DNA from: Nevskia sp.
GTDB lineage: Bacteria; Pseudomonadota; Gammaproteobacteria; Nevskiales; Nevskiaceae
Length of the DNA: 64,000 nucleotides
Direction of reading: 5' to 3'
Assembly: GCA_031291075.1 (NCBI GenBank)
Contig: JARLJS010000134.1
Location: 32,625 to 96,624 of the forward strand
The notes under the pieces are model-generated. The model was given only the letters and a program-made list of their open reading frames with translations, had not been told where the DNA came from and did no database searches. Numbering within the stretch: the stretch's first letter is position 1; every line of letters begins with the position of its first letter. Position numbers and translations under genes: made by a program. This document shows, in pieces, positions 17,443-26,257 of this stretch.

Positions 17443-19095
17443 ATGGACCTGCTGCTCGGATTTATCGTGGCGATGAGCGTCACCATGGTGCTCATCCCGC
17501 CGCTCATGCGGGTTGCCGGCCGGGCCCAGATCTTGGACCGGCCGGAGAGCCGCAAGGTCCATACGGTTCCCATACCGCGGGTCGGCGGCATCGCCATGGC
17601 GGCCGGCGTGCTGCTGGCGCTGGCGCTATGGGGGCATTTCGACCGGCTGTTGCAGGCCTTCTATTGCGGGATATTTGTCCTGCTCGTATTCGGCGTTTGG
17701 GACGACCGCGTCACCCTGGGCTGGGCCACCAAGCTGCTGGGGCAGACCCTGGCGGTGTTGGTCGCGATGATCTGGGGCGGGATCAGGATCGCGTCGGTCA
17801 CCGGGGCGGACCGCCTGCCGCTGCCGCCATGGGTTTCGGCGCCGCTGACCTTCCTGTTCCTGATCGGCGCGACCAATGCGATCAATCTGTCCGACGGGCT
17901 GGACGGCCTGGCGGGGGGGATGTCCCTGCTGTGCCTGGGCGCGCTGGCACTGCTGGCGCTGACGTTCGGCAACCCCTTCGTCGGCACTGTCGCCCTGGTG
18001 ATCGCCGGTGCCATTCTGGGATTTCTGCGCTTCAATACCCATCCCGCCCGGGTGTTCATGGGCGACTGCGGCAGCCAGATCCTTGGCTACTCGGTGGCGG
18101 TGCTGTCGGTGTCGCTGACCCAGGATCCATCGACGCCGGTATCGTCGGCGCTGCCGCTGCTGCTGCTGGGCGTGCCGGTGATGGACACGCTGGTGGTGAT
18201 GACCGAACGCGTGGTGGGCGGCCGCTCGCCGTTCAAGGCCGATCGTAACCACCTGCACCACAAGCTGCTGGCCCTGGGCTTCGACCACCACGAAGCGGTG
18301 ATGGTGATCTACCTGCTGCAGGCCGGCCTGTTCGTTGCCGCCTGGTTCCTGCGCTACCAGCCCGACCTGACCATCGTGCTGGCCTTCGGCGGATTTGCCG
18401 CCATGTTGATCATGACGCTGCGGCTGGCCGCCCGCGCAGGCTGGCGCTGGAGAGCGCCATTGACGGACACGGCTCCGGCTTCCCGTCTGGGGCGCCACAT
18501 CGAGTGGCTGCGCGCCGAGGGGCGCCTGCCGCGCTGGACCGGGTATGCCTCGGGGGCCGCAATCCTGGGATATGGCGCCATCGTCCTGCTGCGGCTGCCG
18601 GCAACCGGCGATCTGCGCACGGTGCTGTTGCTGAGTGCCGCCGCCGTCGGCCTCAATCTGGCGATCCGCTGGCGCCAGCCGGAAGCCAACTGGGTCGACA
18701 AGGGCGGGCTCTATTTCGGTGCCGTGCTGGCGGCATATATCGACGGGCGCGCGCCCCATCCAGGGCAGGCGGTGCATTACCTGGAGCTGGCGCTGTTCGG
18801 CACCCTGGCCCTGGCGCTGCTACTGCGGGTCTGGTGGCTGCGCGATAGGCAGTTTTCGGTCAATCCGCTTGACTTGCTGGTCATTTTCACCGCGGTAACG
18901 GTGCCCAACCTGCCCGGCTCGGTCGCCAGCCCGCAGGCGCTCGGCGCCACCGTGGCGAAGCTGGTCCTGCTGCTCTATGGCCTGGAGCTGCTCAGCGTGA
19001 CCGGTAGCAGGCGCTGGCGCTGGTTCAGCGTGGCGGCACTTTTGTTTCTGCTGGGCTGCGCGGCAGGCAGCCTGGCCGCGGGGCCGGCGTCCTGA
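17443..19095 (+). CDS. WecA/MraY-like phosphoglycosyltransferase with long C-terminal membrane extension
   Basis: 550 residues from ATG 17443; GTG 17428 overlapping the exosortase stop is possible. The first ~330 residues are a polyprenyl-phosphate sugar-1-phosphate transferase: RVGGIAMA, DDR at 87-89, NAINLSDGLDGLAGG (catalytic-type Asp151 and Asp154) and FMGDCGSQILGY (Asp208). The HHKLLALGF segment is the usual C-terminal His motif. This enzyme would start the EPS repeat by loading sugar-1-phosphate onto undecaprenyl phosphate. Unlike WecA (about 350 residues), it carries a further ~200 residues with five or six hydrophobic helices (about 350-550) that I do not recognise. Translation is probably coupled to the exosortase gene, 11 bases upstream. 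Confidence 0.88.
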   Translation: MDLLLGFIVAMSVTMVLIPPLMRVAGRAQILDRPESRKVHTVPIPRVGGIAMAAGVLLALALWGHFDRLLQAFYCGIFVLLVFGVWDDRVTLGWATKLLGQTLAVLVAMIWGGIRIASVTGADRLPLPPWVSAPLTFLFLIGATNAINLSDGLDGLAGGMSLLCLGALALLALTFGNPFVGTVALVIAGAILGFLRFNTHPARVFMGDCGSQILGYSVAVLSVSLTQDPSTPVSSALPLLLLGVPVMDTLVVMTERVVGGRSPFKADRNHLHHKLLALGFDHHEAVMVIYLLQAGLFVAAWFLRYQPDLTIVLAFGGFAAMLIMTLRLAARAGWRWRAPLTDTAPASRLGRHIEWLRAEGRLPRWTGYASGAAILGYGAIVLLRLPATGDLRTVLLLSAAAVGLNLAIRWRQPEANWVDKGGLYFGAVLAAYIDGRAPHPGQAVHYLELALFGTLALALLLRVWWLRDRQFSVNPLDLLVIFTAVTVPNLPGSVASPQALGATVAKLVLLLYGLELLSVTGSRRWRWFSVAALLFLLGCAAGSLAAGPAS

Positions 19096-19160
19096 CCCCG
19101 TTCAGCGGCAGTGTCCGCACCAAGATCCACCATCCTGTTCTTTACCCAACCGATCCAATC

Positions 19161-21563
19161 ATGCGCAAAGACGCCCCCCGCTGCCGAGTTCTCGCGATCT
19201 CCATGATCCTGCTGTCCTTGGCCGCCTGCGGCAGTGCCGCCGACCGCAAGGCGAGCTACATCGCCCACGGCGAGAAATACCTGGCTGCCAGTAATTTCGA
19301 GAAGGCCCGCGTCGAGTTCCGCAACGCGCTGCAGATCGATCCGAAGGATTCCAAGGCGCACTTCCTGCTCGGGCGGGCCGCCGAGAAGCTCAATGATCCG
19401 CGCGATGCCTTCGGTCACTACCAGGCGGCCGTGGACCTGAATCCGAAAGACCTCGACGCGCGCGCCGCGCTGGCCCGTCTGCTGGTGCTGGGCGGCGCAC
19501 CGGAGAAGGCAGTCGAGGTGGCGGAACCGGGCTTGGCCCAGGACCCCAACAACGCGCAGTTGCTCACCGCCAGGGGCGCGGCGCGCGCCAAGCTGGGCGA
19601 CATGAAGAGTGCGGTCCAGGACGCCGAGAACGCGGTGCGGCTGGCGCCGGAGGATGACTACGCCGTGTCGCTGCTGGCGGCGCTGTACCGCACCCAGGAC
19701 CGTACCGACGATGCGGTGAAGGTGGTCACGGCCGCATTGGAGCGGCTGCCCGGAAACGTCGATCTCCACGTCGAGCTGGCAGACCTGTACGTGCAGAAGC
19801 ACCCGGATCTGGCCGAGGCGGAGCTCAAGAAGGCCATCGAGCTGGATCCCAAGAACCTGAGCCGGCGCTACAACCTGGTGCGGTTCTACGAATTCACCAA
19901 CAACGCCGACGCCGGCGAAAAGGCCTTGCGCGACACCATCGCCCTGGCGCCGGACGATGTCTCCACCAAGATCATGCTGGTCAGCCTGCTGGCCCAGAAG
20001 CGCGGCCCGGAGCAGGCCGAGGCGCAGATGCAACAATTCATCAAGGCCGAGCCGGACAACGACCAGCTCAAGCTGGCCCTGGCCGAATTCCAGCAGCGTC
20101 AGAACCGGCCGGAGCAGGCCCAGGCCAACTACGAGGCGATCATCGCCCACGCCGGCATCAAGCCGGACGGGCTCACCGCGCGCGACCGGCTGGCCGAACT
20201 CATGCTGCAGCGCAACGATGGCAAGCGGGCGCAGGCCTTGATCGACGAAGTTCTCAAGGAAAACCCGCGCGACAACGACGCCCTGCTGATCCGCGCCCAT
20301 ATGGCGCTGGAGCGTGGCGACCTGAATACGGCGATCACCGATCTGCGCACGGTGCTGCACGACCGGCCGAATGCGGCGCCCGTGCTGCGCCTGCTGGCCA
20401 AGGCGCACCTGCAGAACGGCGAGCCGGCGCTGGCGGAGGAGTCCCTGCGGGCGGCGGTGCAGGCAAGTCCGGACGATGTCGACTCGCGCTTCGACCTGGC
20501 GCAGGTGCTCGAGCAGACCGGCAAGATGGACCAGGCCCGCCCAATCCTCGAGCAATTGGCGGCCGGGGCGCCCGATAACGCCCGGCTGGTCGAGGAGCTG
20601 TTCAAGGTGCAGATGACCCTCAACGACATCCCCGCCGCGCGCACGACCGCGAAGAAGTACCAGGAAAAGCACCCCGAGCTGGCCTTGGGCTTCTACCTCG
20701 CCGGACTGGCCGACGAGAACGACCACAAGTCCGACGCCGCCATCGCCGATTACGAGCATGCCCTGGCCGCGCAACCGCAGGGCAGCGAGCCGCTGGCGGC
20801 ACTGGTGCACCAGGATGTGGCGCACAAGCAGGCCGGCAAGGCGATGCAGCGCCTGGACGATACGATCGCAAAGTATCCCGACAACATGTTCGCCCGCAAT
20901 CTCAAGGGCGAGATGCTGCTGGCGCAAGGCCAGTTCGACGCCGCGGCACAGGTATTCCAGGATGCGATCACCCGGCAACCCGGGACCTGGATGCTGTACC
21001 GTGGGCTGGCCAGAGCCCGGCTGGCCCTCAAGCAAAATGACGCGGCCGTACAGGCACTGTCGCAGGGCGTCGAGAAGAATCCCGATGCCGCCGCGTTGGT
21101 GACCGACCAGGCCGAGCTGTATGAGCGGCTCGGCCGTCCGGACGACGCCATCGCTGCCTATGAGCAGGCACTCAAGCGCCAGCCGTCGTCCCAGCTCTTC
21201 GCCAACAACCTGGCCATGCTGCTGGTGACAGTAAAGCAGGACCCATCCAGCCTGGCCCGGGCGCGGCAGCTGGTCCAGCCGTTGGAGAACTCGCCGCTGG
21301 CGTCCTACATGGATACGCGCGGCTGGGTGCAGTACAAGAGCGGCAGCTACGACAACGCCCTGGCCCTGTTGCAGCAGGCTTCCGAGCGCGCCCCGAAGGA
21401 TCCGGTGCTGCGCTACCACCTCGGCATGGCCCAGTACAAGAGCGGCGATTCGGCCCACGCCGAGGCCAACCTGAGCGAGGCGGTCAAGTCCGGCATGAAG
21501 TTCGCCGGCCTGGACGAGGCGCAGGCGACCCTGGATCAGCTCAGGCGGGTGGTGCGGCAGTAA
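19161..21563 (+). CDS. prsT: PrsT-like TPR lipoprotein of the exosortase system
   Basis: 800 residues. A lipoprotein signal (MILLSLAAC, lipobox Cys at residue 23) is followed by about 20 tandem tetratricopeptide-like repeats to the end (for example ASNFEKARVEFRNALQIDPKD and RPDDAIAAYEQALKRQP). Length and architecture match PrsT, the large TPR lipoprotein that accompanies exosortase/PEP-CTERM EPS clusters; its biochemical role is not established. I see no prsK/prsR two-component genes here. No clear SD precedes ATG 19161. It lies 65 bases after the phosphoglycosyltransferase and is followed by hairpin 21630-21645, a possible end of this transcript. Confidence 0.8.
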   Translation: MRKDAPRCRVLAISMILLSLAACGSAADRKASYIAHGEKYLAASNFEKARVEFRNALQIDPKDSKAHFLLGRAAEKLNDPRDAFGHYQAAVDLNPKDLDARAALARLLVLGGAPEKAVEVAEPGLAQDPNNAQLLTARGAARAKLGDMKSAVQDAENAVRLAPEDDYAVSLLAALYRTQDRTDDAVKVVTAALERLPGNVDLHVELADLYVQKHPDLAEAELKKAIELDPKNLSRRYNLVRFYEFTNNADAGEKALRDTIALAPDDVSTKIMLVSLLAQKRGPEQAEAQMQQFIKAEPDNDQLKLALAEFQQRQNRPEQAQANYEAIIAHAGIKPDGLTARDRLAELMLQRNDGKRAQALIDEVLKENPRDNDALLIRAHMALERGDLNTAITDLRTVLHDRPNAAPVLRLLAKAHLQNGEPALAEESLRAAVQASPDDVDSRFDLAQVLEQTGKMDQARPILEQLAAGAPDNARLVEELFKVQMTLNDIPAARTTAKKYQEKHPELALGFYLAGLADENDHKSDAAIADYEHALAAQPQGSEPLAALVHQDVAHKQAGKAMQRLDDTIAKYPDNMFARNLKGEMLLAQGQFDAAAQVFQDAITRQPGTWMLYRGLARARLALKQNDAAVQALSQGVEKNPDAAALVTDQAELYERLGRPDDAIAAYEQALKRQPSSQLFANNLAMLLVTVKQDPSSLARARQLVQPLENSPLASYMDTRGWVQYKSGSYDNALALLQQASERAPKDPVLRYHLGMAQYKSGDSAHAEANLSEAVKSGMKFAGLDEAQATLDQLRRVVRQ

Positions 21564-21629
21564 CGTCGGGCGGGTAAGCACGCCACTGAGGAAGCACCGC
21601 CCGCGCGTGCCGGGAAAAGGGTGGCTATT

Positions 21630-21649
21630 CCCGCGAAATCGCGGGTTTA
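21630..21649 (+). terminator. Hairpin after the prsT-like gene
   Basis: CCCGCG (21630-21635), loop AAAT, CGCGGG (21640-21645), then TTTA. The stem is short and perfect but the T-run is weak, so termination may be partial. The rest of 21564-21854 is non-coding and GC-rich and shows no promoter I can assign with confidence. Confidence 0.45.
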
Positions 21650-21854
21650 TGACAGCCGGACCCCTGAAAACCTGTCTTCATTCCTTAATCGCCGTGCAAC
21701 TTGCGGCTGATACCTTTGCGCCCGTCTCAGGCTGCTTCAGTTGTATTTGTCGGGTCCGCGCCACGGACTGGGCGAGCAGGGGCTGGCATGAGAAATGTTG
21801 TGCGCGCGCGGTACCTAATCACACATTTGGCTCTTTGCAACGGGGAATTTCTCA

Positions 21855-22658
21855 ATGAAAGCAAGTTTGAAGCTCAAGGCGCTGGTTGCTGGCGCCGCGA
21901 TGATTGCCGCTGGGTCGGCGTTCGCTGACATGTCGCTGGATTCCAGCGCCACCGGCTCCATCTTCGTCAACCTGTTTGATAGCACCACCAACACCAGCTT
22001 CGTTTATGACACGGGCCTGAATCAGAACACGTTCGACGGCACGAATTCGTCCGTCAACGTGAACTTGGCCAGCGATGCCAATTGGGTGTCCTTCGTAAAC
22101 AGTGTTACTGGCGGCAACCTGACCACCACCACCGACAGCGTTTCCTACAATGTCGTGTCCGCCAGCAGCAACGCGGCTTTTTCGACCAGTGGCGGTACGC
22201 CGAGCGGCGTGTTCAACTCCAAGCTCAACGGCGGTGTAGGCTTCGGCGCCGGTGTCGCTCAGGCCGCGAACACCATCAGCAGCTCCACCACCAACAGCGC
22301 TTACGCCACCTCCACCAACGGCAATCCTGCGGGCGGCGCCGTCTGGACCAATGCGGATGGCTCCTGGAGCAGCGACCTCAAGGTGACGCCGGACGCATCG
22401 CTGGGCACCGCTCTGGCGTTCTATTCCGAGACTTATGGCTCCACCAACCACCAGGCGACCAACGTCAGGGCCATCATCAACCAGTTTGCCAACACCTGGC
22501 TGCTGGATAGCTCCGGCAACCTGACGTACAACGCGACGACCTCGTCGGTTCCGGTTCCGGCTCCGTTTGGCCTGCTGATCGCCGGTCTGGCGCTGATGGG
22601 CATCATCGCCCGTCGCGGCAAGAACGGGGATCGCGGCTTCGGTGGCTTCGCCGCTTAA
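21855..22658 (+). CDS. Secreted protein with VPxP-type exosortase sorting signal
   Basis: 267 residues; ATG 21855 has GGGGAA (21842-21847) 7 bases upstream. The signal peptide is LKALVAGAAMIAAGSAFA, cleaved near AFA-DM. The mature part is Ser/Thr/Asn-rich without Cys, suggesting an extended beta-rich surface or matrix protein; I recognise no domain. The C-terminus has VPVPAP, a hydrophobic helix (FGLLIAGLALMGIIA), then RRGKNGDRG, the exosortase tripartite signal; the tail runs unusually far past the basic cluster. Probable substrate of the exosortase at 15848. The PstS-like gene follows after a 92-base gap holding a hairpin. Confidence 0.82.
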   Translation: MKASLKLKALVAGAAMIAAGSAFADMSLDSSATGSIFVNLFDSTTNTSFVYDTGLNQNTFDGTNSSVNVNLASDANWVSFVNSVTGGNLTTTTDSVSYNVVSASSNAAFSTSGGTPSGVFNSKLNGGVGFGAGVAQAANTISSSTTNSAYATSTNGNPAGGAVWTNADGSWSSDLKVTPDASLGTALAFYSETYGSTNHQATNVRAIINQFANTWLLDSSGNLTYNATTSSVPVPAPFGLLIAGLALMGIIARRGKNGDRGFGGFAA

Positions 22659-22685
22659 GCCTTAGCAGTCTCACAAGCTGGTTTT

Positions 22686-22721
22686 GGGTGGCGCTGCGGC
22701 CTCTTGGCCGCGGCTCCACCC
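22686..22721 (+). promoter_or_regulatory. Intergenic hairpin between 21855 gene and PstS-like gene
   Basis: GGGTGG (22686-22691) pairs with CCACCC (22716-22721), and GCGGCC (22696-22701) with GGCCGC (22706-22711) around a TCTT loop, separated by a symmetrical 4x4 internal loop. No T-run follows, so it is more likely an mRNA-stability or attenuation element than a terminator; this role is inferred. Confidence 0.45.
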
Positions 22722-22750
22722 CTTGCACACCCCTTAAATGAGAGATCATC

Positions 22751-24250
22751 ATGAAAAAGCATCTGATCGCCGCAGCCGTTGCCTCCATGGGCCTCGCCGC
22801 CACCTCGGCTTACGCGCTGCCCCCCACGACCACCCCGGACTACATCATCTACGTCGGTAGCGGTTCCGCCCAGGCCAACGCCCACTATTGGGCCGCCACC
22901 CAGCTGCTGAGCAACGTCGACAGCTATACCGACAGCAGCACCTGCGCCGAGAGCGGCACGTACCGCATCCTGTTCGGCACCACCAAGGCTGCCTATAACG
23001 ATGGCAAGGGCACCACGATCCCCTCCGGCAAGAACGTGCTGTACATGGTGCGTTTCGGCGGCGGCACCTTCCCCAACAGCATCGCGGCCGTTGCCAACGC
23101 CGCGGCGCTGGTTTATCCGGCCTCGCTGACCGGTTCGACCGCCTGCGGCGGCGCGCCGCACGCGACCTACCAGTTGCCGTCCGGCTTTGCCACCACCACC
23201 CAGATCCCGGACTTCGGCACCTCGGACGAGGAAGTGGCCCTGTTCAACAACTCGCTGAACGTGGTCGGCAGCTACAGCGCCGGCCCCGGCGGCACGCAGA
23301 TTTTCCACCCGGGCACCACGCTGGCCGCATCCGCGGTCGCCAATCTGAGCCAGGTCCCGCTCTACGAGAACATCCTCGGCATGGCGGTGACGAACGTGGT
23401 TTACAACGGCACCACCTCTTTCCCGCATCCCAAGACAAATTTCACCAAGCCTGAGCTCGCGGCGATCCTGAGCGGCAGCATCACGAACTGGAACCAGCTG
23501 TTTGCCGACGACGGCACCGTGATGCCGAACCAGGCCATGATCCTGGAAGACCGCACCCCGGGTTCCGGCACCAAGGCGGGCATCACCCAGGCCCTCCTGC
23601 TCAGCCCGACCTCCCCGAACGGCGGCCTCACGCCGTACAACGAAAACCTCACCGGTGGCGGCCCCGTGGGCACCCGCCCGAGCAGCGCCTGCTCCAGCTC
23701 GAACCCGTCGGCGTTCACGGACCTGAACAACGGCAGCAACACTGTGGTGTTCCAGGGCCTGCAGGCGGACAACACCAACGGCTGCCTGGCCATCGGCATC
23801 CTGGGCGCCGAGTTCCCGCCGGAAGTCCAGGGCGGCGGCTACCAGCTGGTGAAGATCAACGGCGCGGATCCGTACTCGCGCATCACCTCGGGCGGCCACG
23901 TCTACGCGACCTACGCCAACGAGATCAACGGCACCTACGACATCTTCGTCAGCAACTCCTTCAACTACCGTACGAAGAGCATCAACGGCGGCGGCTACCT
24001 GGGCGACCATACCGCGCACAGCGTGTTCATCAACATCTTCATGAGCGAGCTGGGCAACGGCAACCTGCCGGGCGGCGTGAGCGGCCAGTTCCCGCTTGGC
24101 GTGACGGGCACGCTGCTGGATCCGTCGGTGAGCAACTTCGGCGACTGCGTGACCACCGGCACGCACTTTGGCAACTCGCTGGCCCCGCTGCAGCTGTTCG
24201 CCGACGCCACCTTTGGCGCGGCCCCGGCCTGCAACGACCAGCTGCAGTAA
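22751..24250 (+). CDS. PstS-like secreted periplasmic-binding-fold protein
   Basis: 499 residues with a signal peptide (MKKHLIAAAVASMGLAATSAYA, cleaved near residue 22) and no sorting tail (ends CNDQLQ). The middle carries NFTKPELAAILSGSITNWNQL, the hallmark of PstS-type phosphate-binding proteins, and EDRTPGSGTKAGITQALL, the ligand-loop region. This suggests a type 2 periplasmic-binding fold. It is much longer than PstS (about 340 residues), and no pstCAB or phoU genes are nearby, so phosphate uptake is doubtful. It could be an extracellular phosphate- or matrix-binding protein released with the exosortase substrates. SD-like GAGAGA precedes ATG 22751. Two hairpins, the second a strong terminator, follow. 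Confidence 0.75.
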   Translation: MKKHLIAAAVASMGLAATSAYALPPTTTPDYIIYVGSGSAQANAHYWAATQLLSNVDSYTDSSTCAESGTYRILFGTTKAAYNDGKGTTIPSGKNVLYMVRFGGGTFPNSIAAVANAAALVYPASLTGSTACGGAPHATYQLPSGFATTTQIPDFGTSDEEVALFNNSLNVVGSYSAGPGGTQIFHPGTTLAASAVANLSQVPLYENILGMAVTNVVYNGTTSFPHPKTNFTKPELAAILSGSITNWNQLFADDGTVMPNQAMILEDRTPGSGTKAGITQALLLSPTSPNGGLTPYNENLTGGGPVGTRPSSACSSSNPSAFTDLNNGSNTVVFQGLQADNTNGCLAIGILGAEFPPEVQGGGYQLVKINGADPYSRITSGGHVYATYANEINGTYDIFVSNSFNYRTKSINGGGYLGDHTAHSVFINIFMSELGNGNLPGGVSGQFPLGVTGTLLDPSVSNFGDCVTTGTHFGNSLAPLQLFADATFGAAPACNDQLQ

Positions 24251-24260
24251 GCCACAGGCC

Positions 24261-24290
24261 GGTCGGGCGGGCTGGAAAAGCCGCCCGACC
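24261..24290 (+). promoter_or_regulatory. GC-rich hairpin after the PstS-like gene
   Basis: A perfect 10-bp stem: GGTCGGGCGG (24261-24270) with CCGCCCGACC (24281-24290), loop of 10 bases. No T-run. It may protect the 3' end of the transcript upstream of the true terminator at 24316. Confidence 0.5.
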
Positions 24291-24315
24291 TGCCCTTGCT
24301 GCCAAGAAGTTATTG

Positions 24316-24346
24316 AGACCCTGCTGTAATGCAGGGTCTTTTTTAT
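24316..24346 (+). terminator. Strong intrinsic terminator
   Basis: AGACCCTGC (24316-24324), loop TGTAAT, GCAGGGTCT (24331-24339), then TTTTTT. A perfect 9-bp stem with a T-run ends the PstS-like transcript and separates the exosortase region from the TPR-glycosyltransferase genes. It has a 3' extension of TATTTTTG that could also help termination. Confidence 0.88.
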
Positions 24347-24432
24347 TTTTGTATGGAAGGCGAAACTAGCCCTTACATGTCCCGCCGACCGCGGCTTGCC
24401 TGGGCAGATGTCGTCTGATTCACCCAAGAAAC

Positions 24433-26247
24433 GTGAAAAGCGCAGAGTCACCGCATAGCCGGCACATGCTGGCTCAGGCCGTCCGCTTGCACCAGGCCGG
24501 TCGACTGGCCGAGGCAGCGAGCCTGCTGCGGCAACTACTGGCCATCGAGTCCAAGCAGATCGAGGCCCTCAATCTGCTCGGCGCCATTTCGATATTGCAG
24601 GGCGATCTTGCCGAGGCGATGCGGCTGCTGAACCGTTCGCTCAGGCTCCAACCGTCACAGCCTCATGCGCTCAATTACCTGGGATACGCCAGGCATCGTG
24701 CTGGAGAATACGAAGGGGCTTTGGCCGCGTATAACCGCGCGATCGCCATGAAGCCGGATTTCGCGGAGGCTTACTGCAACCGCGGTCTCACCCTGAGGCA
24801 GCTATCCCGTGTCGATGATGCCCTTGCGAGCTACGACCGCGCCATCATGCTTAGTCCAGCACTGGCTCATGCCCATTACCACCGGGCCGTCGTTCTGCAC
24901 GACCTGGACCGTCTAGCGGAGGCGGTTGCGGGGTACGAAAAGACGGTTGACCTGGAACCTCGTTACGTCGAGGCGCATAACGATCTGGCGACGGCGCTGC
25001 TGGAGCTTGGGAGGTTCGAGGAAGCCCTGCGGTGTGTGGACCGGGCGCTGGCGATCAATCCCGGATTGTTCGGTGCGCTGGTCAACCGGGGCAACATCCT
25101 CAACCAGTTGCAGCGCTTCGACCAGGCGCTGGAAACCTACGGACGGGCCCTGGCCATAAACCCGAAGTCCGCACAGGTCTATTCCAACCGCGGTCATCTT
25201 CTGCATGACGCCGGTCGCTACCAGGAGGCACTGGAGAATTACGACCAGGCCCTGCGGCTGGAGCCGGACCTGGCGCTGGTGCAGTGGAACAAGGGGCTGA
25301 TCAAGCTCCTGTCAGGGCAATTCGAGGAGGGATGGCCGCTCTACGAATCGCGTTGGCAGTCCTACGCAAGCCAGGCGCGCAGGGATTTTCCGCAACCGCT
25401 ATGGCTGGGCCATGCGCCCTTGCATGGAAAGACGATCCTGCTTCACGCCGAACAGGGCTTCGGCGATACCATTCAATTCTGCCGCTATCTGCCGGCAGTG
25501 CGTTCCCTGGGCGCCCAAATTGTGCTCGAGGCGCCAGCGGAGTTGTTGCCCTTGCTGCGGAGCCTGCCGGGCGAGTTCGTGACAGTCGCCGCTGGAGCGG
25601 ACCTGCCGCAATTCGACTGCCACTGTCCCTTGCTCAGCCTGCCGCTGGCCTTGGGCACCACGGTCGAGACGATTCCCGGTGAGGTTCCGTATCTGGGCGT
25701 GGACCCGCTGAAACGTGACGAATGGTCCAAGCGCCTGGGTCCGAAGCTACGGCCAAGGGTGGGGCTGGCCTGGGCGGGATCGGCCCGCCACCTCATTGAC
25801 CGGGAACGTAGCGTGCCGCTGGATCGCTTGGTTCCGCTGCTCAGGCTGAATTGCGAGTTCCATAGTCTGCAGAAGGAATTGAGAACGGAAGATCGCACCC
25901 TCCTTGACGGTCTTACGGATGTCCGCCTGCACGACGGCGCATTGCAGGATTTCGGCGATACGGCGGCCCTGGTCGAGGCGATGGACCTGGTCATCAGCGT
26001 GGATACCGCAATTGCCCATGTCGCGGGAGCCCTGGCGCGGCGGGTGTGGCTGATGTTGCCTCATGCACCCGACTTCCGTTGGATGCTGGAGCGTAGAGAC
26101 AGTCCCTGGTATCCGACCGCGGTTCTGTTCAGGCAGACGTCGAGAGGCGGTTGGGACGGTGTCATCGAAGAGATCGTAAGACAGTTGAATCTTGAGCTCC
26201 CGTCCGCCCCGGTAGCGGAGCTCGTCGCGCCCGGTGTCGTGGCCTGA
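24433..26247 (+). CDS. TPR protein with C-terminal family-9-like glycosyltransferase domain (paralogue 1)
   Basis: 604 residues from GTG 24433; ATG 24466 is an alternative. Residues about 10-290 are eight or so TPRs (EYEGALAAYNRAIAMKPDFAEAY, RYQEALENYDQALRLEPD). The C-terminal ~310 residues are GT9-like: HAEQGFGDTIQFCRYLPAV, RVGLAWAGS, SLQKELR, DTAALVEAMDLVISVDTAIAHVAGAL and PDFRWMLERRDSPWYP. No signal peptide, so probably cytoplasmic. The TPR plus GT-B arrangement resembles protein glycosyltransferases in outline, but the catalytic domain is heptosyltransferase-like, not GT41. It is first of three tandem paralogues directly upstream of the two-partner secretion genes; adhesin glycosylation is my inference. 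Confidence 0.82.
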   Translation: MKSAESPHSRHMLAQAVRLHQAGRLAEAASLLRQLLAIESKQIEALNLLGAISILQGDLAEAMRLLNRSLRLQPSQPHALNYLGYARHRAGEYEGALAAYNRAIAMKPDFAEAYCNRGLTLRQLSRVDDALASYDRAIMLSPALAHAHYHRAVVLHDLDRLAEAVAGYEKTVDLEPRYVEAHNDLATALLELGRFEEALRCVDRALAINPGLFGALVNRGNILNQLQRFDQALETYGRALAINPKSAQVYSNRGHLLHDAGRYQEALENYDQALRLEPDLALVQWNKGLIKLLSGQFEEGWPLYESRWQSYASQARRDFPQPLWLGHAPLHGKTILLHAEQGFGDTIQFCRYLPAVRSLGAQIVLEAPAELLPLLRSLPGEFVTVAAGADLPQFDCHCPLLSLPLALGTTVETIPGEVPYLGVDPLKRDEWSKRLGPKLRPRVGLAWAGSARHLIDRERSVPLDRLVPLLRLNCEFHSLQKELRTEDRTLLDGLTDVRLHDGALQDFGDTAALVEAMDLVISVDTAIAHVAGALARRVWLMLPHAPDFRWMLERRDSPWYPTAVLFRQTSRGGWDGVIEEIVRQLNLELPSAPVAELVAPGVVA

Positions 26248-26257
26248 TCTCGTCAAG

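Noticed and set aside
18975..21581. Minus-strand 868-codon open frame opposite the TPR lipoprotein gene
   Set aside because: It mirrors the TPR repeats of the plus-strand gene and has no protein-like motifs.
21782..21805. TGGCATGAGAAATGTTGT as a sigma-54 promoter for the substrate gene at 21855
   Set aside because: The TGGCA half looks good but the GG-N10-GC spacing is not met.
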